In this document: piece after piece, positions 25,930-35,958 of the stretch
Numbering within the stretch: position 1 is the stretch's first letter
How the letters are laid out: each line of letters begins with the position of its first letter
Origin: Ruegeria arenilitoris
GTDB taxonomy: Bacteria > Pseudomonadota > Alphaproteobacteria > Rhodobacterales > Rhodobacteraceae
DNA length: 64,000 bases
Direction: 5' to 3'
NCBI RefSeq assembly: GCF_013035425.1
Contig: NZ_WQHX01000002.1
Span: forward strand, 186,001-250,000
Translations under genes and position numbers: made by a program
Notes under the pieces: generated by a model
The model's input: the letters and a program-made list of their open reading frames with translations, nothing else
Told to the model about the DNA's origin: nothing
Databases searched by the model: none

Positions 25930-26910
25930 ATGTTACCAAAGGTTCACGTTATCGGAACAGGCGGAACAATTTCGTCTGTTGGCGCGACAACAATCGACTA
26001 CTTGAATTACCCTTTGTCTGGGAAGCGCGTTAACAGCAAAGAATTGCTATCGTTAATCGTGGATGAGAAAACTGATTTCAAACTAACGTTCAGTGACTTT
26101 GACCCTGTTTCCAGTACAGAAATTGGTCCACCGTTTTGGGGCAGGTTGCTGGCAGAAATTTCCGGTGTTCAAAACCAGACCGACGGCATCGTAATAACCC
26201 ACGGGACTGGGACTTTAGAAGAGACGGCGTTCGCTATTGATCTTTTCTCGAGCGCGGACGTTCCCATTGTTTTTACCGGGGCGCAGCGTCCGAACGGAAC
26301 GCTTTCGTCCGATGTCGCATACAATTTCTGGAGCGCCCTGAAAGTCGCCTCCATCATAGACGCTCGTGGCCGCGGCGTTCTTGTCGTCATCGACGGCGGC
26401 ATCCATACAGCTGCTGACGTCACTAAGATTAGTAATTTTGGATTGAATGCGTTTCAGTCTGAACCTGCGGGGGAGGTCGGTAGGGTCGAAGGGGCGTCGT
26501 TAGTCTTTCGTAGAACTTCTCCGCCAAGACATCCAGCACTGGAATGGAGAAGCGGCGCAGAATGGCCTCGCGTTGAAATCGTCATGTCATATGCTGGGGC
26601 TGACGGAGCGCAGATACGTGCAGCGCTTGCTAATGGTGCGGCAGGAATCGTTGTTGCCGGGCTCGCTCCCGGATACGCAACACCAGAACAAAGAAGAGAA
26701 CTGAACCAAGCCAGGGAAGCAGGTATCCCGATCGTTATGTCGTCGAGGGCCACCATTGGCCCTACTGCTGCACTATCGCAAAATGCGGTTGCTGGATTGA
26801 TTGGTTCACGTTGTCTCAATCCCGCAAAATCACGTGTGCTTTTGGCTGCTTGCATTATGAATGAGTTCAACCTTTCTGAAATTGACATGTTTTTCTCAAA
26901 ATATGCCTGA
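25930..26910 (+). CDS. Asparaginase-family protein
   Basis: A 326-residue enzyme of the bacterial asparaginase / glutaminase family. Both threonine motifs are present: VIGTGGTISSVG at the N-terminus and VITHGTGTLEETAFAIDL (about 90-107), followed by VFTGAQRPNGTLSSD. There is no signal peptide, so it is probably cytosolic and hydrolyses L-asparagine or a related amide. The C-terminal small domain (GIPIVMSSRATIGPTAAL) looks complete. Flanked by remnants, it may be an accessory acquisition. The upstream GAGAG is a usable ribosome site. Confidence 0.88.
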   Translation: MLPKVHVIGTGGTISSVGATTIDYLNYPLSGKRVNSKELLSLIVDEKTDFKLTFSDFDPVSSTEIGPPFWGRLLAEISGVQNQTDGIVITHGTGTLEETAFAIDLFSSADVPIVFTGAQRPNGTLSSDVAYNFWSALKVASIIDARGRGVLVVIDGGIHTAADVTKISNFGLNAFQSEPAGEVGRVEGASLVFRRTSPPRHPALEWRSGAEWPRVEIVMSYAGADGAQIRAALANGAAGIVVAGLAPGYATPEQRRELNQAREAGIPIVMSSRATIGPTAALSQNAVAGLIGSRCLNPAKSRVLLAACIMNEFNLSEIDMFFSKYA

Positions 26911-26915
26911 GTGCG

Positions 26916-27038
26916 CTAGGCGATAGAACGATGGACCACGACCCCTTGGTCGCGTTTAAATAGGCAAACAGACGCAAGTAGTTTCGTTGAATTGGTGGCA
27001 TCTCGACCGATGTCACCAATTTTCATAACAAACAGCGT
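26916..27038 (-). pseudogene. Possible serine-resolvase fragment
   Basis: About 40 codons (LFVMKIGDIGRDATNSTKLL, then SVCLFKRDQGVVVH) resemble the resolvase catalytic-domain segment normally read as VxKLDRLGRS...LxxxGVxFxS. It stops just after this segment and has no start or DNA-binding domain. The match is short, so this is a weak call. If right, it is a trace of a mobile element in the decaying region. The rest of the 26911-27119 gap shows nothing else. Confidence 0.3.
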
Positions 27039-27119
27039 GTTCAAACGCCAATTCGATTGAATTTTGGCCGAACAACTACCAGAGCGGCCCCTAACCATTC
27101 CACAAAGTGATAAAACTGA

Positions 27120-28460
27120 TTAATCGCCGGGATATGGAAAGTCTCTGCCCAATGCTTCGCTGGCTTGTTCGTATATCGGCCGCAGCGCGTCGTCTACATC
27201 CCACTTCCCACCTTCGATAAAGTCCGAAAACCCAACCGACTCAACTGGTATTCCCTGTTTCTCGGCAAAGGTCTGTCGGTCATTTTCTCCTGGTGGAATT
27301 GGTGGTTCGGAAAGTGGTGGCGACCAGGTGTGTTCCTCGGTTACAGCCATTCGCACGCGGATATCGTCCTTGGTAACATTCCAGACCATGAAATCTTCGG
27401 CCAAACTTAGCGGCCCGTCATAGGTCGTGCGAATACGCTCTTCTACGCCTCCTGCGGTGTCGAAGTCATTAAAGAAGTGATACGCGACAGCGATTCTGGG
27501 CTGGATTTCAGACATCACCTTTCCGAATGCTTCAGGTGCTGTATGAATCTGTGTTCCAACCTCAAGCGCAGACTCCGGTGTGAAACCTAGCTTACCGACA
27601 ATGTCAGGAACCGCGATGAAGCACTCATGAATTGCGATATCGGCGTCCTTGGCATATTCGATGAACCACTTGTTCGGATAAGTATCTGAACTGTATACAA
27701 ACTTGAGATCATTCCATTCGAGCGAAAAACTAACTGCCCCGTCAATTCCATGAATTGCCGGGAAGCTTCGCACGACAACACCATTCTCTTCGTAAATTAT
27801 TTCGTTTTCGCCTTTGTAATCAAACTCGGTCACATCCATCTGATAGCCACGTGGGTCGGTTGCTCCGACTCGTGCGCTAAGGTCCCACAGCAACATGTCT
27901 TTCATACTGTCGGTTGCCGCTGCCGTTCCAAGTTCAGGCACCGATCCGCTTGGGCCCCAAACACGCAGCGGTCTGTTCCGCCCCATCAGCGCGCCACCGA
28001 TGAAAAGTTCGTGCAACGCACCAAAATGGTCTGTGTGAAGATGCCCAACAAAGACTTTGTCTAGATAGTTGTATGGAATCTGAAGCGAGGATATTCGCTC
28101 GGACGAACCCGAGCCTATGTCAAAGAAGAATTTGTCGCCATTGCCAAGCTCTACAAGAAAACACGCGGCGGCTTGCGCCGCTCGGGTTGTTGGCATGCCT
28201 GTGCCGCATGCGACAACACGCATCTCATTAGGGTCCAGATCTTCTGTATTGGGGTAATATGCGTCTCTCGGCCGGTCTCGTACTTGTATAGGCGAGATTT
28301 CCGGTTCGGTTTCATCTGCCAATGCCATTCCAGGAGATAACGCGTCAAAAGTGTTTTTAAGCACATGGCCGACCGAAATGTCGGCTCGCTCAATCCATGA
28401 CCCCACTCCGACGCCAACTGCCAAAGTTACAGCAACAGTACCGATGGCCAAGTGTCTCAT
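27120..28460 (-). CDS. Exported MBL-fold metallo-hydrolase
   Basis: A 446-residue metallo-beta-lactamase-fold protein with an N-terminal signal or anchor (LAIGTVAVTLAVGVGVGSW). The zinc site is intact: VGHLHTDHFGAL (HxHxDH), later SSDTYPNKW, AIHECF and AVAYHFF. The domain starts MRVVACGTGMPTTRAAQAA, typical of arylsulfatase/RNase Z-like members. It resembles the group labelled GntH in guanitoxin gene clusters, but no such cluster is here, so the substrate is open. A run of nine T lies just upstream of the start. Neighbours are remnants. Confidence 0.85.
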   Translation of the reverse strand: MRHLAIGTVAVTLAVGVGVGSWIERADISVGHVLKNTFDALSPGMALADETEPEISPIQVRDRPRDAYYPNTEDLDPNEMRVVACGTGMPTTRAAQAAACFLVELGNGDKFFFDIGSGSSERISSLQIPYNYLDKVFVGHLHTDHFGALHELFIGGALMGRNRPLRVWGPSGSVPELGTAAATDSMKDMLLWDLSARVGATDPRGYQMDVTEFDYKGENEIIYEENGVVVRSFPAIHGIDGAVSFSLEWNDLKFVYSSDTYPNKWFIEYAKDADIAIHECFIAVPDIVGKLGFTPESALEVGTQIHTAPEAFGKVMSEIQPRIAVAYHFFNDFDTAGGVEERIRTTYDGPLSLAEDFMVWNVTKDDIRVRMAVTEEHTWSPPLSEPPIPPGENDRQTFAEKQGIPVESVGFSDFIEGGKWDVDDALRPIYEQASEALGRDFPYPGD

Positions 28461-28536
28461 ATCGTCATCTCCCCGGATAGATAGCGTTTTTTTTTAGGTA
28501 CTGCCTTTTGGTTTTGCCTGTATTATTCAGACTTTA

Positions 28537-28955
28537 TCATATGTTTGGGTTTTGACGAAGCTCCTTCTTGTCGCGTATTTCCCCCGCCTCTCCCTGCACC
28601 AGCACATCCAACATTCCCGAGATATCCTCAATCTCTTCCGCGATCACATGGGTCACCGAATGTGCTCGCTGCATCCGGCCCGTAACCCGTAACAGGCGTC
28701 CCGAAATTACCGCCCGGCGGAAGCGTTCATAGATCTTTCGCCAGACCACTACGTTTACGATGCCGGTTTCATCTTCAAGTGTGACAAAGATCACGCCCTT
28801 GGCCGTCCCCGGCCTTTGCCGCAGGATCACCAGCCCTGCCACTGTAACAAGCGCGCCCTCTGGCGGCGCGTCCAATTGACGGGCGGGTAAACACGCAGGT
28901 GGGCGTGGCCAGTGTCGATCTGACACTATGGGGCGAGTGGGGACAACAAGCATGA
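28537..28955 (-). pseudogene. dnaE2: C-terminal remnant of error-prone DNA polymerase DnaE2
   Basis: About 135 codons match only the OB-fold end of DnaE2, the SOS mutagenesis polymerase of about 1,080 residues: EGALVTVAGLVILRQRPGTA, KGVIFVTLEDETGIVNVVVW, then RVTGRMQRAHSVTHVIAEEI. No polymerase domain is present and the upstream part of the frame is unrelated. Partner genes imuA and imuB are not in the window. The strong domain identity but isolated tail indicate a deletion remnant or transferred fragment. Confidence 0.82.
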
Positions 28956-29014
28956 GAACAAAAATAGAACAAATGTAAGGAAAGTCCAGTCGCGGCGTAC
29001 TGAGTCGCAAATGA

Positions 29015-29403
<389 letters not shown>

Positions 29404-29404
<1 letters not shown>

Positions 29405-30171
29405 TGCTTTCAAAAGCGCCGCGTCCAACCGCGCGTAGGCGCAGCAAACTGACGCGTGGCGCAGGGCTATTGTCGTGCTTTTTGACGGCGGCAGCGGTGC
29501 ATTCGTCATTGGCTGACACAATAACAGCAGCCCGGTTCACAGAACCGACAACGCGATACGCGCATGGTGTACTGGGCGATGGCATAGAATACGGCGCGCT
29601 CGAACTAACAGTTGACGCAACGGTTACAGGCGAAAACCGGCGTAAGATAACCGTACGCCTGCCCCAAGATCGTGTGTTCGAGGACCTCTCACCCCGTATG
29701 ATCGATATCGACAGCGATGGCTCGCCCGAAGTTATCGTTGTTGAGTCTCATGCAGAAAAAGGCGCTCAATTAGCAATATACGGGGCGGAAGGGCAAAAGA
29801 TTGCCGCAACGCCGCATATCGGCACACGCTATCGCTGGCTGGCGCCTGTCGGTGCCGGCGATCTGGACGGCGACGGGTTTACCGAGATTGCATATGTAGA
29901 CCGTCCACATCTCGCCAAAACTCTTCGCATCTGGCGGTTCAAACAAGGCGACCTAACTGAAATTATTGCATTGCCCGATTTAACCAACCACCGCATCGGC
30001 GAAGACTATATTTCTGGCGGTCTGCGCCACTGCGAAAACACCCCGGAACTGATACTTGCAAACGGTAGTTGGACCCGGGTTATCAGCGTAACTTACAAGG
30101 GAAAGTGGATAAAATCTGATCTAGGTCCCTATTTAAGCCCAAACAGCCTGATCAATGCTATGGAGTGCTGA
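29404..30171 (+). CDS. Exported FG-GAP/VCBS repeat protein
   Basis: A 255-residue protein with a twin-basic N-terminus and hydrophobic signal (GLLSCFLTAAAVHSSLA). Calcium-loop FG-GAP repeats are visible at MIDIDSDGSPEVIVVE and GDLDGDGFTEIAYVD, blades of a partial beta-propeller; a third blade ends CENTPELILANG. Probably periplasmic, with a binding rather than catalytic role. Coupled by a one-base overlap to the ferredoxin gene, though no functional tie is obvious. Confidence 0.85.
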
Positions 30172-30209
30172 TCTTAGCTAGCACCTTAAAGCCTTAACAG
30201 CATCCTTCG

Positions 30210-31472
30210 TCAAAGCGCGCGCCAACCGATATCGCCGCGAAAGAAACCTTCTGGCCAATCAATATCTTCGATCATTGCATATGCTTGGTCCTTGGCCTCC
30301 TGCAGGGTATCAGCCCGGGCCGTAACATTCAGCACACGCCCCCCTGAGGCAAGAACCTGGCCATCCACAGCTTTTGTCCCGGCATGAAAAACCATGTTCC
30401 GGCTATCTTCAGGAATGCCGTCCAACCCTTTAATAACAGTTCCTTTTTCATACACGCCCGGATAACCCTTGGCCGCCATCACTACTGTTATGGCGTGATC
30501 ATCCGCCCAGTTGACTTGTGTCTCGCTTAATCTGCCTTCTGCCGCAGCCTGTAATAGATCAAGAACTTGTGCGCCGAGGCGCATCATCAGCACCTGACAT
30601 TCGGGATCGCCAAAACGAACATTGTATTCGACCAGGCGAGGCTGGCCATCCTTGATCATAAGGCCCGCGTATAGAACACCTTGAAACGGCATGCCGCGTT
30701 TCGTCATCTCTGCTATCGTCGGACGAATTATTTCGTCCATCGCCCGCGCTTCGATTTCTGCGCTCAATACTGGGGCTGGGGAATAAGCTCCCATTCCGCC
30801 TGTGTTTAGCCCCGTGTCGCCTTCGCCTACCCGCTTGTGATCCTGTGCTGTACCGATAGATAGAGTCTCGGTGCCGTCGCAAAGGACAAACAGCGACGCT
30901 TCCTCGCCCTCCATGAACTCCTCTATCACGACTTCTGCGCCTGCTCCGCCGAACACACCACTGAACATATCGTCAATCGCTTTAAGAGCGGTTTTTTCGT
31001 CCATCGCGACGATCACGCCCTTTCCAGCAGCAAGGCCATCGGCCTTGACCACAATCGGCGCTCCTTGTTTTCGGATGTAGTCCTTGGCTGGTGCGGCTTC
31101 GGTGAAACGCGCGTATGCCGCCGTAGGTGCGTTAGACGCATCGCAGATTTCCTTGGTGAAACTTTTTGACGCTTCCAGCTGTGCAGCATCTGCCGAAGGG
31201 CCGAATACCAAGACGCCAGCCTCGCGCAGGCGATCCGCGACACCAGTTGCCAAGGGCGCTTCTGGACCGATTATTACGAAATCAATCGCGTTTTCCTCGG
31301 CAAAGCTGACGACTGCGCCCCCGTTTTCAATATCCAACGTGGCGCAATCGGCAATCTGTGCAATCCCGGCATTCCCCGGAGCCACAATCAGACGGTCGCA
31401 TTTTGGGTTTTGCATGACCGCCCAGGCAAGCGAATGTTCGCGCCCCCCGCTGCCGAGAATTAGGATGTTCAT
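30210..31472 (-). CDS. purD: Phosphoribosylamine--glycine ligase
   Basis: A 420-residue ATP-grasp enzyme of purine synthesis joining glycine to phosphoribosylamine. It begins NILILGSGGREHSLAWA, then VIGPEAPLATG, the ATP-grasp VKADGLAAGKGVIVA, EEFMEGEEASLFVLCDG, GDTGLNTGGMGAYSPAP and VEYNVRFGDPECQ. The ATG at 31472 restores the family N-terminus; the longer frame adds about 98 unrelated residues. Divergent from xseA with a 75-nt shared promoter gap. Confidence 0.97.
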   Translation of the reverse strand: MNILILGSGGREHSLAWAVMQNPKCDRLIVAPGNAGIAQIADCATLDIENGGAVVSFAEENAIDFVIIGPEAPLATGVADRLREAGVLVFGPSADAAQLEASKSFTKEICDASNAPTAAYARFTEAAPAKDYIRKQGAPIVVKADGLAAGKGVIVAMDEKTALKAIDDMFSGVFGGAGAEVVIEEFMEGEEASLFVLCDGTETLSIGTAQDHKRVGEGDTGLNTGGMGAYSPAPVLSAEIEARAMDEIIRPTIAEMTKRGMPFQGVLYAGLMIKDGQPRLVEYNVRFGDPECQVLMMRLGAQVLDLLQAAAEGRLSETQVNWADDHAITVVMAAKGYPGVYEKGTVIKGLDGIPEDSRNMVFHAGTKAVDGQVLASGGRVLNVTARADTLQEAKDQAYAMIEDIDWPEGFFRGDIGWRAL

Positions 31473-31547
31473 AAATGCACTCCGATCTGCTTGGCCTCGC
31501 CTCTGCGGCGTTCTAAGCTGAGGGCGCAACTGACACAAGGCGCTGAT

Positions 31548-33035
31548 ATGTCCGACTTGCTTGACGACCCGACACCGGGTCAGAACACTCCTGAATACAC
31601 AGTCTCGGACATATCCGGTGAGGTAAAGCGCACACTGGAAGGTGCATTCGGCCGAATCCGTGTCCGCGGAGAAGTCGGTCGTGTGTTTAAGGCGCGCTCG
31701 GGCCATTTGTATTATGACATCAAGGATGATCGGAACGTTCTGGCTTGTACCACGTGGAAAGGCCAAATCAGCGGCCTGTCCGTCGTGCCCGAAGAAGGAT
31801 TAGAGGTCGTCGTTACTGGGCGTCTTACCGCATTTGGCGCTCAGTCCAAGTACAACCTCAATGTCGAAGAAGTAGCTGTCGCAGGCCAAGGTGCATTAAT
31901 GGCGCTTTTGGAAAAGCGGAAGAAACAGCTAGAAACCGAAGGATTGTTCGCACCAGAACGTAAGAAACCCCTGCCCTATCTACCGCAGATCATCGGTGTC
32001 GTAACCTCGCCTTCGGGCGCGGTGATCCGCGACATTTTGCACCGGTTGCGAGACCGCTTTCCCCGCAAAGTATTGATCTGGCCGGTCGCCGTCCAAGGTG
32101 CCAACTGCGCTCCAGAGGTCGCGCGGGCCATCGAAGGCTTTAACCAGCTTACACCCGGTGGTGCGTTACCAAGACCAGATTTGATCATCGTTGCACGCGG
32201 CGGCGGCTCGATCGAGGACTTATGGGGGTTCAATGAAGAGGCCGTAGCCCGCGCAGCTGCAGCTTCGGATATTCCGTTGATCTCTGCCGTGGGTCACGAA
32301 ACTGACACGACCCTGATAGATTTCGTATCAGACCGCCGTGCTCCGACGCCAACGGCAGCCGCTGAACTGGCCGTGCCGGTGCGGATGGAATTGCTTGCCT
32401 GGACAGGGGAACAAGGTGCCCGACTTTCCCGTTCGGCCGCTGATGCCGTGCAACGTCGCAGCCAGCGGTTGCGGGATTTGTCGCGCGCCTTGCCTCGCGC
32501 CGAAGCCCTGTTGGACAACCCCCGTCAACGGCTTGATCAGGTCACCGAACGGCTACCGAACGCTTTGCTACGTGGCGTGCAGAACCGACGCGTCAAACTG
32601 TTGGATATTTCTGCTCATTTGCGCCCTTCGACGCTGCGCAATTTGGTCGACACCAGAAAAGACAGATGGCGAAATCTTTCGTCACGCCTTTCTCGGCGAC
32701 CATTAGAACGGGAGTTGGGAGCGCAAAACGACGCGCTGCTTCGTCTTTCAGAACGATTGAACGCGGCGCAAATTGTGCGGTTGGAGCGCATGCGGCAGCA
32801 ACTTGTTGCAACAGATCGCTTACGTGAAACCCTTAGCTATCGGGCAACCTTAGACAGAGGTTACGCGGTCGTAAGGGCTGAAAATAAGTTGATTACAACC
32901 AAGGCACAGGCAGCTGGGCACCAGGTGCTTGAAATTGAGTTTTCGGATGGAAAGCTGACAACCGGATCGACAGCGTCGAAACCAGCTACTAAAAAACAAA
33001 AACCTGCTCCGCCTGATCAAGGCTCATTATTCTAG
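31548..33035 (+). CDS. xseA: Exodeoxyribonuclease VII large subunit
   Basis: A 495-residue nuclease subunit degrading single-stranded DNA with XseB. An N-terminal OB fold (YTVSDISGEVKRTLEGAFGR, LYYDIKDD) precedes the catalytic region with VVTSPSGAVIRDILHRLRDR, VARGGGSIEDLWGFNEE and SAVGHETDTTLIDFVSDRRA, then a long coiled-coil and the C-terminal RGYAVVRAE strand. The ATG at 31548 follows AAGG at a proper distance. xseB is not adjacent. Confidence 0.96.
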   Translation: MSDLLDDPTPGQNTPEYTVSDISGEVKRTLEGAFGRIRVRGEVGRVFKARSGHLYYDIKDDRNVLACTTWKGQISGLSVVPEEGLEVVVTGRLTAFGAQSKYNLNVEEVAVAGQGALMALLEKRKKQLETEGLFAPERKKPLPYLPQIIGVVTSPSGAVIRDILHRLRDRFPRKVLIWPVAVQGANCAPEVARAIEGFNQLTPGGALPRPDLIIVARGGGSIEDLWGFNEEAVARAAAASDIPLISAVGHETDTTLIDFVSDRRAPTPTAAAELAVPVRMELLAWTGEQGARLSRSAADAVQRRSQRLRDLSRALPRAEALLDNPRQRLDQVTERLPNALLRGVQNRRVKLLDISAHLRPSTLRNLVDTRKDRWRNLSSRLSRRPLERELGAQNDALLRLSERLNAAQIVRLERMRQQLVATDRLRETLSYRATLDRGYAVVRAENKLITTKAQAAGHQVLEIEFSDGKLTTGSTASKPATKKQKPAPPDQGSLF

Positions 33036-33156
33036 GTTAAACAGTTGGCTCGGAACGATAAAATTTGAGGTTGCTGGTCAAAATCTTCCAGAGTTATTCG
33101 CTCGTTAAGCTCATCAAGGCTTCTGAAGGTGCAAAACGCATTAATCATCTTTGCTA

Positions 33157-33552
33157 TTAGACTCCTACGTCTGGTCCATAGCAGATCATTTCTTCGCCTA
33201 AATCATCTGCCTCGTACAGCTCTGTTGACGATGGGTCCCCTTCGAACTGCGCAACCAATCCTTTCTCGGTTTGGGTAAAAACCCAGCATTGCGGATCCAG
33301 CCGGTCTTCGTACACAAAGCAAATCTGACCATCTCGTTCGTACCAAACGCCATTTTGGCAATCACCATCCAAAAAGGACCAGATTACACGGCGATTGGGC
33401 AGATAACGTTCAACGCCGTAAACCGTTCCGCCAAAACCATAAAAAAGAGTTTTTCCTCGTGTATAGGCATCAAACTCGGACCCTGACAGAGCAGTTTGCG
33501 CCATTGCGCCCTGGGTGGACAGCGCGACAAGAATCACAAGGTTTCTGAACAT
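33157..33552 (-). CDS. Small exported protein, unknown function
   Basis: A 131-residue protein with a signal peptide (MFRNLVILVALSTQGAMA). The mature part starts with ALSGSEFDAYTRGKTLFYGF and holds YLPNRRVIWSFLDGDC, WYERDGQICFVYED and CWVFTQTEKG; three spaced cysteines and an aromatic-rich beta pattern suggest a small disulfide-bonded beta domain. Similar short periplasmic proteins are widespread in Roseobacters, but I know no function. Monocistronic. Confidence 0.8.
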   Translation of the reverse strand: MFRNLVILVALSTQGAMAQTALSGSEFDAYTRGKTLFYGFGGTVYGVERYLPNRRVIWSFLDGDCQNGVWYERDGQICFVYEDRLDPQCWVFTQTEKGLVAQFEGDPSSTELYEADDLGEEMICYGPDVGV

Positions 33553-33807
33553 GTCGCCATAGTGTCAGATGCTATCCCTCAACGCCAATTGCTTTGCTGG
33601 CGGCGGTCACGTCTATCTCTTTGGACTAAAACCTTGCAACCAACGAGTTTCTGTTACTTTGACTCTACCCGGCGCAGAAACAAACTACTTAACTGATCTG
33701 GCAGCTTTATTGTTGTGCACAGACAGAATTTTTGGTCGTCTATTCGGGACCCTTTGCAACCGCTGCAAATCCGCATTAGGTGAAGGGAACACCTGCGGAG
33801 ACTGTAA
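33553..33807. other. Intergenic region before ftsY
   Basis: A 255-nt gap between divergent genes, somewhat AT-rich. It presumably contains the ftsY promoter. An 86-codon frame crossing it (33569-33829) ends in CNRCKSALGEGNTCGDC but runs into ftsY; no clear hairpin or operator was seen. Confidence 0.4.
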
Positions 33808-34956
33808 ATGGCATTTTTCTCAAAGCTAAAGGACCGGTTGTTCAAATCATCTTCCCGGCTTGAACAAGGCCTTGAAGCAATTGTCGAAGAAGGCGGCGAG
33901 GAAACAGTCTCGCCCGATCCCGTCATTCCTGACCCCGAACCAGAGCCGCAACCGGTTCCGGAAGTCCCCGAAACGACGCCTGCAACGCAACCTGTTGAAC
34001 CAGTAGCCCCTGAACCAGTTGATCCCATGCCCGCGCCGCCTCCGCCCGAAGTGGCCGTCGAAAAACCTAAAGGTGTGTTGAACCGGCTGTTTGGGCGAAA
34101 CGAAAATCACACGGTAATTCGCCGAACATTGGATGACGATATGCTGGAACAGCTTGAAGAGCTGTTGATTGCCTCAGACATGGGTGTAGACACCGCGCTG
34201 CGCGTTACCTCCAATATGGCCGAGGGGCGTTTTGGCCGGAAACTTTCTACTCGCGAAATCAAGCAGCTACTAGCACAGGAAGTTGCGAGGGTTATGGAAC
34301 CAGTCGCTAAACCTATGCCGATCTATCCCAAGCGCCCGCAAGTGGTTTTGGTTGTCGGTGTCAACGGATCAGGCAAAACCACTACGATTGGAAAACTCGC
34401 CAGCCAGTTCAAGGATGCTGGAAAAAAAGTGGTCATCGCTGCCGGTGATACGTTTCGCGCAGCAGCAGTTGAACAGCTGCAAGTTTGGGGCGACCGCGCT
34501 GGCGTACCGGTTTTGACCGCGCCCGAAGGAAGTGACCCAGCCTCCCTGGCTTTCGACGCGTTGACCAAGGCACAGGAAGACGGAGCGGATTTGCTGATGA
34601 TCGATACTGCTGGCCGTCTACAAAATCGTGCCGACCTGATGGAAGAACTGGCCAAGATTGTCCGCGTTATTCGCAAAAAGGACGAAACCGCCCCTCACAA
34701 CACTCTGTTGGTTCTGGACGCGACCACCGGGCAAAACGCGCTCAGCCAGGTAGAAACATTTCGCAACCTAGCCGACGTGTCGGGGCTTGTAATGACCAAA
34801 CTTGACGGGACAGCAAAAGGTGGTGTTCTGGTTGCACTTGCGGATAAATTCGGCTTGCCCATTCACGCGATTGGTGTTGGCGAGCAGATTGACGACCTCG
34901 CCCCATTCGATCCAGATGAGTTCGCTGCCGCGCTTACTGGTCTTGACCAGGGCTGA
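33808..34956 (+). CDS. ftsY: Signal recognition particle receptor FtsY
   Basis: A 382-residue GTPase docking SRP-ribosome complexes at the membrane for co-translational insertion. The first 90 residues are an acidic, Pro/Glu-rich A domain. The NG domain follows: helical N region (LLIASDMGVDTALRVTSNM), P-loop VGVNGSGKTTTIGKLA, DTFRAAAVEQLQ, MIDTAGRLQNRADLM and TKLDGTAKGGVLVALAD, ending IGVGEQIDDLAPFDPDEF. First of a run with a DMT transporter and YciB. Confidence 0.97.
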   Translation: MAFFSKLKDRLFKSSSRLEQGLEAIVEEGGEETVSPDPVIPDPEPEPQPVPEVPETTPATQPVEPVAPEPVDPMPAPPPPEVAVEKPKGVLNRLFGRNENHTVIRRTLDDDMLEQLEELLIASDMGVDTALRVTSNMAEGRFGRKLSTREIKQLLAQEVARVMEPVAKPMPIYPKRPQVVLVVGVNGSGKTTTIGKLASQFKDAGKKVVIAAGDTFRAAAVEQLQVWGDRAGVPVLTAPEGSDPASLAFDALTKAQEDGADLLMIDTAGRLQNRADLMEELAKIVRVIRKKDETAPHNTLLVLDATTGQNALSQVETFRNLADVSGLVMTKLDGTAKGGVLVALADKFGLPIHAIGVGEQIDDLAPFDPDEFAAALTGLDQG

Positions 34957-35038
34957 TAAAATTCTTCACCTGAATTGCACCACATGAGGCCCGATTTATC
35001 AGGCCCAATTACCCGTCATCATTCGAAAGAAGCGAAAA

Positions 35039-35941
35039 TTGAGCGACTGGCTGATCTCATTGGAAGGCACCGATGCCGGTCATAGGCTGGCACTATTGCT
35101 TGCTGTTATGGCGGCTTTTCTGCACGCCGTCTTCGGCGCTCTTCAAAAAGGTCGCCACGATCCCTGGCTTTCACGCGGAGCTATCGACGCCAGCTATTGC
35201 CTGATGGCCGCGCCATTTGCACTGTTCGTGGTGCCTTGGCCCGAACCATACATGTGGCCCATCTTTGGCGTGGTTTGGTTGATCCACATTGCCTATAAGA
35301 CTCTGCAGGCCTTGGCCTACACAAAAGGCTCCTATACGGTGGTCTACCCTGTTGTACGCGGCACTGGACCCTTATTTACTGTAATCGGCGCATATCTGTT
35401 GTTTGGGGAAACTTTTTCCGGCACGCAGTGGTTGGGTGTATTGGTACTGCTGTCAGGAATCTTTGGGCTAGCCGCGTACAACCTTCGATATCTGGAAACC
35501 GACCGGGAAACTCTGGGGATCGCCTTGACGCTAGCGATTGCAACGGGATTATTCGTGGCGCTTTACACCACTTACGATGCATACGGTATCCGCGCCACAG
35601 CCGACCCTTTCACGTTTCTAGCCTGGTTTTTCATGATCGATGGTGCCGTGATGCCGATCTATGCGTTTTTGAGGTGGCGGGCCATGATCAACCGCCCAAC
35701 GCTTGGCCCACTAATGCTTCGCGGAGTTTCAGGCGGCATTATCGCACCACTTTCTTTTGGATCGATCATGCTGGCGACACGATTGGACAAAGTTGGCGAA
35801 GCCGCAGTTTTGCGGGAAACGTCGACGGTGTTTGCTGCACTGATTGGCTGGTTGGTTTTGAAGGAAACCGTGGGTCCCAGACGAATAGCACTGATGGCAT
35901 TGATTGCACTCGGCGCAATAATAGTTGAAATGGGCGGGTAA
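35039..35941 (+). CDS. EamA/DMT-family transporter
   Basis: A 300-residue membrane protein with about ten helices in two EamA halves: GTGPLFTVIGAYLLFGETF in the first and LRETSTVFAALIGWLVLKET in the second. The start is TTG at 35039, matching the conserved length; the ribosome site GAAAGAAG is modest. Substrate unknown. It lies 82 nt after ftsY and 17 nt before yciB, an order shared by many Roseobacters. Confidence 0.88.
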   Translation: MSDWLISLEGTDAGHRLALLLAVMAAFLHAVFGALQKGRHDPWLSRGAIDASYCLMAAPFALFVVPWPEPYMWPIFGVVWLIHIAYKTLQALAYTKGSYTVVYPVVRGTGPLFTVIGAYLLFGETFSGTQWLGVLVLLSGIFGLAAYNLRYLETDRETLGIALTLAIATGLFVALYTTYDAYGIRATADPFTFLAWFFMIDGAVMPIYAFLRWRAMINRPTLGPLMLRGVSGGIIAPLSFGSIMLATRLDKVGEAAVLRETSTVFAALIGWLVLKETVGPRRIALMALIALGAIIVEMGG

Positions 35942-35958
35942 TCAGCAGGACGCAGATC

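Noticed and set aside
33569..33829. 86-codon plus-strand frame with a CxxC...CxxC end before ftsY
   Set aside because: It overlaps the ftsY start in another frame, has no ribosome site and the cysteine motif is short; probably chance.
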